The notes beneath the pieces are model-generated. The model ran no database searches and was not told the DNA's origin. It saw only the letters and a list, made by a program, of their open reading frames with translations. This document shows positions 61,650 through 64,000 of a stretch of 64,000 nt of DNA, in pieces (position 1 is the first letter of the stretch; the number at the start of each line of letters is the position of its first letter). The DNA is from Acinetobacter sp. SAAs474 (GTDB lineage Bacteria > Pseudomonadota > Gammaproteobacteria > Pseudomonadales > Moraxellaceae): the NCBI RefSeq assembly GCF_032823475.1, contig NZ_CP127915.1, forward strand, positions 248,001 to 312,000. Direction: 5' to 3'. The translations under genes were made by a program, and so were the position numbers.

Positions 61650-62980
61650 ACATTTTCACCTGAGTTTAATGTATGTGGCTGTTGTTGATCAGATAACTGC
61701 TGATTAAAACGTTTTACATCATGTACATAGTGCCGTTTAGCATAGAAAAAAATGGCTGCTGCAAAGATGCTGACCAGTGGTACAAATTGAAAAGCTTGAT
61801 GTAAACCAATGACATCAGAAACCTTACCAACCACCAAAGGTCCTAAAGCAAGACCCAATAAATTATTGGCTAAGGTTAAGGTTGCAAATGCAGTACTATG
61901 TACCGTGTTATGGGTTAAATTTGCCACCATGGCACTCGATGGCCCATTAGTTCCAATGGCAATAAACATTCCCAATGCAATAACCATAAGTTGTGCGAAA
62001 CCCACAGGCATAGCAAATGCAATCAATAAAATGACACAACCCAGTAGACAGTAGATAATGGCTAAAGTAACTTTACGCTCTGGACAATTTCGACCTAAAC
62101 GATCACATAACATGCCACATAAAATAGTTCCCACTGCACTGGTTAAAATAATCATCGCAGCAACTATACCGGCCTGATCCGTATTCATGGCATAAAAACG
62201 GTTTAAATAACTAGGAAGCCAAACAATAATTGTACCGCCTACAAAAAGTTGCAAGCCACTGGCAAAATAGGTTGCAACTACAGATTTACTTGAATAAATA
62301 CTTCTTAATGCGCTGGCTGTTGCTGACTGTTTTACATTAACTTTAATAACTTTTGCTTGAGAACCAATTTTTCTTTCTTTGACAATCATGGGATACAGGA
62401 GCGCTAAGATCAAACCAAAAATAGCCATGCCAGCAAATGCCCAACGCCAACCAAAATACTCGGCCAACACGCCACCAAGTGCCATCCCCAAAAAAGAACC
62501 AAAAATACCACCTGCCATAAAAGCACTGGCCAAAGTTGCACGCATATGTCGTGGAAAAACCGCAACTACCACAGCAATTCCTACGCTACCATATGCAGCT
62601 TCACCAACACCAACCAGAAAACGGGCCAGCAACATGTGTCCATAGCTTTGTGCAAGTGCACACCCCAAAGTCGCTAAACTCCAGAGCACTGCCATCAACG
62701 TTAAACTTTTAATTTTGCCAAAACGGTCTGCTAAAATAGATAAAGGTAACGTGAGTAAACCCACCATTAAAGCCACAATACCACTGAGTAAACCCAACTG
62801 AGCATCGCTTAAAAACCATTCATTTTTAATTAAGGGGAAAACCGCATTTAATACCTGACGTGACATATAATCTGATATTAATAAACCGAATGTTAAGGCA
62901 AACACAATCCAAGCATAACGGCGTGGAATACCGATAGATGTGTCTATACCTGCTGTAACAGAATACTGCTGAGTACCCAT
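61646..62980 (-). CDS. MFS transporter, ACS-like family
   Basis: 444 residues, twelve hydrophobic segments. DYMSRQVLNAVFPLIKNEW in helix 1 to loop, LADRFGKIKSLTLMAVLWSLATLG in loop 2-3 (MFS signature A), FLVGVGEAAYGSVGIAVV, and CGMLCDRLGRNCPERK in loop 8-9. Anion:cation symporters of this type import organic acids. GGAGG lies four bases before the ATG. First gene of the overlapping unit MFS-FrnE-Rieske-YeiH; its likely substrate is a carboxylate used by the BKACE enzyme upstream. Confidence 0.88.
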   Translation of the reverse strand: MGTQQYSVTAGIDTSIGIPRRYAWIVFALTFGLLISDYMSRQVLNAVFPLIKNEWFLSDAQLGLLSGIVALMVGLLTLPLSILADRFGKIKSLTLMAVLWSLATLGCALAQSYGHMLLARFLVGVGEAAYGSVGIAVVVAVFPRHMRATLASAFMAGGIFGSFLGMALGGVLAEYFGWRWAFAGMAIFGLILALLYPMIVKERKIGSQAKVIKVNVKQSATASALRSIYSSKSVVATYFASGLQLFVGGTIIVWLPSYLNRFYAMNTDQAGIVAAMIILTSAVGTILCGMLCDRLGRNCPERKVTLAIIYCLLGCVILLIAFAMPVGFAQLMVIALGMFIAIGTNGPSSAMVANLTHNTVHSTAFATLTLANNLLGLALGPLVVGKVSDVIGLHQAFQFVPLVSIFAAAIFFYAKRHYVHDVKRFNQQLSDQQQPHTLNSGENV

Positions 62981-63230
62981 ACCACCTCCGTGTACAATTC
63001 ATTATTATTTTATTTTGATCATGCAGATTGATTGATCAGTCATCAGGGATTGCGATACTGTATATTTTGAGAGAATAAGCGACTGAAAAGATGAAGTTAT
63101 TCACCCATCAGTCCCCAATAGAAAATATCGCAGCGTCGCAAAGAATTAGCCTGTGTATCACCATGTCATTGTTTACATGATTAGGCCATGATGCCTGTCA
63201 AAGTTCCTTTTAACTTGGCCAACACGCCTA

Positions 63231-64000
63231 TTAACGTTGCGGTACGCCTTTTTGACCGACTTTACGATTAGGTGCCATACCATTGGCCAATAAGGTAGCG
63301 TCAATGCTATCGTACTGCACACCAATTCGATAAATTTTACGTGCCTCTTGCCCATTCGCGACTTCACGTCCTAATTCATGTGCAATACGAACAGTTTGGC
63401 GAATTTGTTCTACTGATGAAAAACGTCTGCCTTGATGATCAATAATCGTATCTTCATTTCCTACACGAGCATGTAAGCCCATTGCCATCGCAATCGTATT
63501 CAAAGGTAAGACATTTTTTAATAATGATTCTGAAGTTAGAGTACAACCATCAGGTACACGGTGCACAAAATTAAAAAAGTTAAATGGATTTGGCCCATCA
63601 AAACCACCACCAATACCAATCCAAGTCAAATTTAATGGACCTCGATATAAACCTTTACGTACCATTCTCTCTAAGGTTTCCAGACCATGTATACCCGTTA
63701 ATTGAAAGTGAGGTTGAATACCATTTTGCATCAAACGTTTTAAATGTTCAGTTAACCATTCAGGGCCAGCAGGCACAGTCATCTCTGCATAAGCTGCTTG
63801 AATTTCTGGATGTGCCAATGAGGTTCCTTGTAAATATTCTGGATATAACAACTCCATGATATTCATTTGTGTAGTATTGACCGCAACAGTGACTTGATCT
63901 GGTTTTGGTTCTAATTCTGCTAACTTATGTCGAGTATCATCACTTAACCATAAAGCAGCTTCTCCCTCACTTTCAGGGGCAAATGAAATAGATCCACCCA
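63231..64000 (-). CDS. BKACE (DUF849) beta-keto acid cleavage enzyme, 5' end outside the window
   Basis: The frame stays open past the ATG at 63866 to the window edge, giving at least 256 residues; the family has about 270-310, so only the N-terminus is missing. Visible are the family pieces GGSISFAPESEGEAALWLSDDTRHKLAEL, TVAVNTTQMNIMELLYPE, LNLTWIGIGGGFDGPNPFNFFNFVHRVPDG, and AMAMGLHARVGNEDTIIDHQGRRFSS. BKACE enzymes are Zn-dependent and split beta-keto acids with acetyl-CoA, for example 3-keto-5-aminohexanoate or dehydrocarnitine; which one is used here is open. It reads toward the MFS unit with 250 bases between. Confidence 0.88.
   Translation of the reverse strand, partial: GGSISFAPESEGEAALWLSDDTRHKLAELEPKPDQVTVAVNTTQMNIMELLYPEYLQGTSLAHPEIQAAYAEMTVPAGPEWLTEHLKRLMQNGIQPHFQLTGIHGLETLERMVRKGLYRGPLNLTWIGIGGGFDGPNPFNFFNFVHRVPDGCTLTSESLLKNVLPLNTIAMAMGLHARVGNEDTIIDHQGRRFSSVEQIRQTVRIAHELGREVANGQEARKIYRIGVQYDSIDATLLANGMAPNRKVGQKGVPQR

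Overview
The window is a low-GC gammaproteobacterial chromosome segment. Gene content and order (mnmC, yajQ, trpF-trpB, trpA-accD-folC-SPOR, nadA, argJ, secA, baeSR-like genes, IS6-family debris) together with an rRNA operon of Acinetobacter type point to Acinetobacter or a close Moraxellaceae relative. No complete phage, plasmid origin, CRISPR array or resistance island is visible. Most of the window is core genome, with a small decayed mobile region in front of dusA.

Layout. 1-6.4 kb: the 3' part of mnmC, a rhodanese, yajQ, two hotdog thioesterases, thioredoxin 2, a tightly overlapping trio (two DUF442 phosphatase/sulfurtransferase-like genes and a 34-residue lipoprotein), and a lipoamide-dehydrogenase-like pseudogene. 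6.5-12.3 kb: a complete rRNA operon on the minus strand (16S, tRNA-Ile, tRNA-Ala, 23S, 5S) with its promoter and processing stems. 12.3-13.7 kb: non-coding DNA with a 21-copy 7-bp tandem repeat, then a four-tRNA cluster (Pro, Arg, His, Pro) with promoter and terminator. 13.7-24.7 kb: nadA, argJ, a small secreted protein, secA, a secreted phosphatase, and the operon trpA-accD-folC-SPOR protein. 25-32.4 kb: an NhaC-type antiporter, a PbgA/YejM-like membrane sulfatase-fold protein, DUF2804 and DUF1543 proteins, and trpF-trpB. 32.6-35.3 kb: a cobalamin riboswitch, a BtuB-like receptor and a cob(I)alamin adenosyltransferase, which form a B12 uptake and activation unit. 35.3-42.3 kb: a glycerophosphodiesterase, a fatty-acid desaturase, SelO, a BaeSR-like two-component system and a divergent Cys-repeat lipoprotein. 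42.4-44.3 kb: nested IS6-family remnants and a truncated tyrosine recombinase next to the 5' end of dusA. 44.3-49.9 kb: dusA, tcdA, a TatD-family nuclease, a DUF3298 lipoprotein and prfC.

50.4-64 kb is an accessory-type catabolic region. It holds prpB-prpC of the methylcitrate cycle with no acnD or prpR beside them, an acyl-CoA synthetase, a DUF1302 outer-membrane-type protein, a small serine hydrolase, two AraC-type regulators, and a four-gene overlapping unit (MFS transporter, FrnE-like DsbA protein, Rieske ferredoxin, YeiH-type exporter) downstream of a BKACE enzyme that runs off the window end. The substrate cannot be read from sequence alone.

The best leads are the catabolic unit at the right end, the integrase/IS6 chimera at dusA, the microhomology deletion that removed the redox cysteines of the lipoamide-dehydrogenase-like gene, the DUF442 pair with its tiny lipoprotein, and two simple-sequence tracts, one of them in the promoter region of a DUF2804 gene. 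I did not find a convincing wholly new system.
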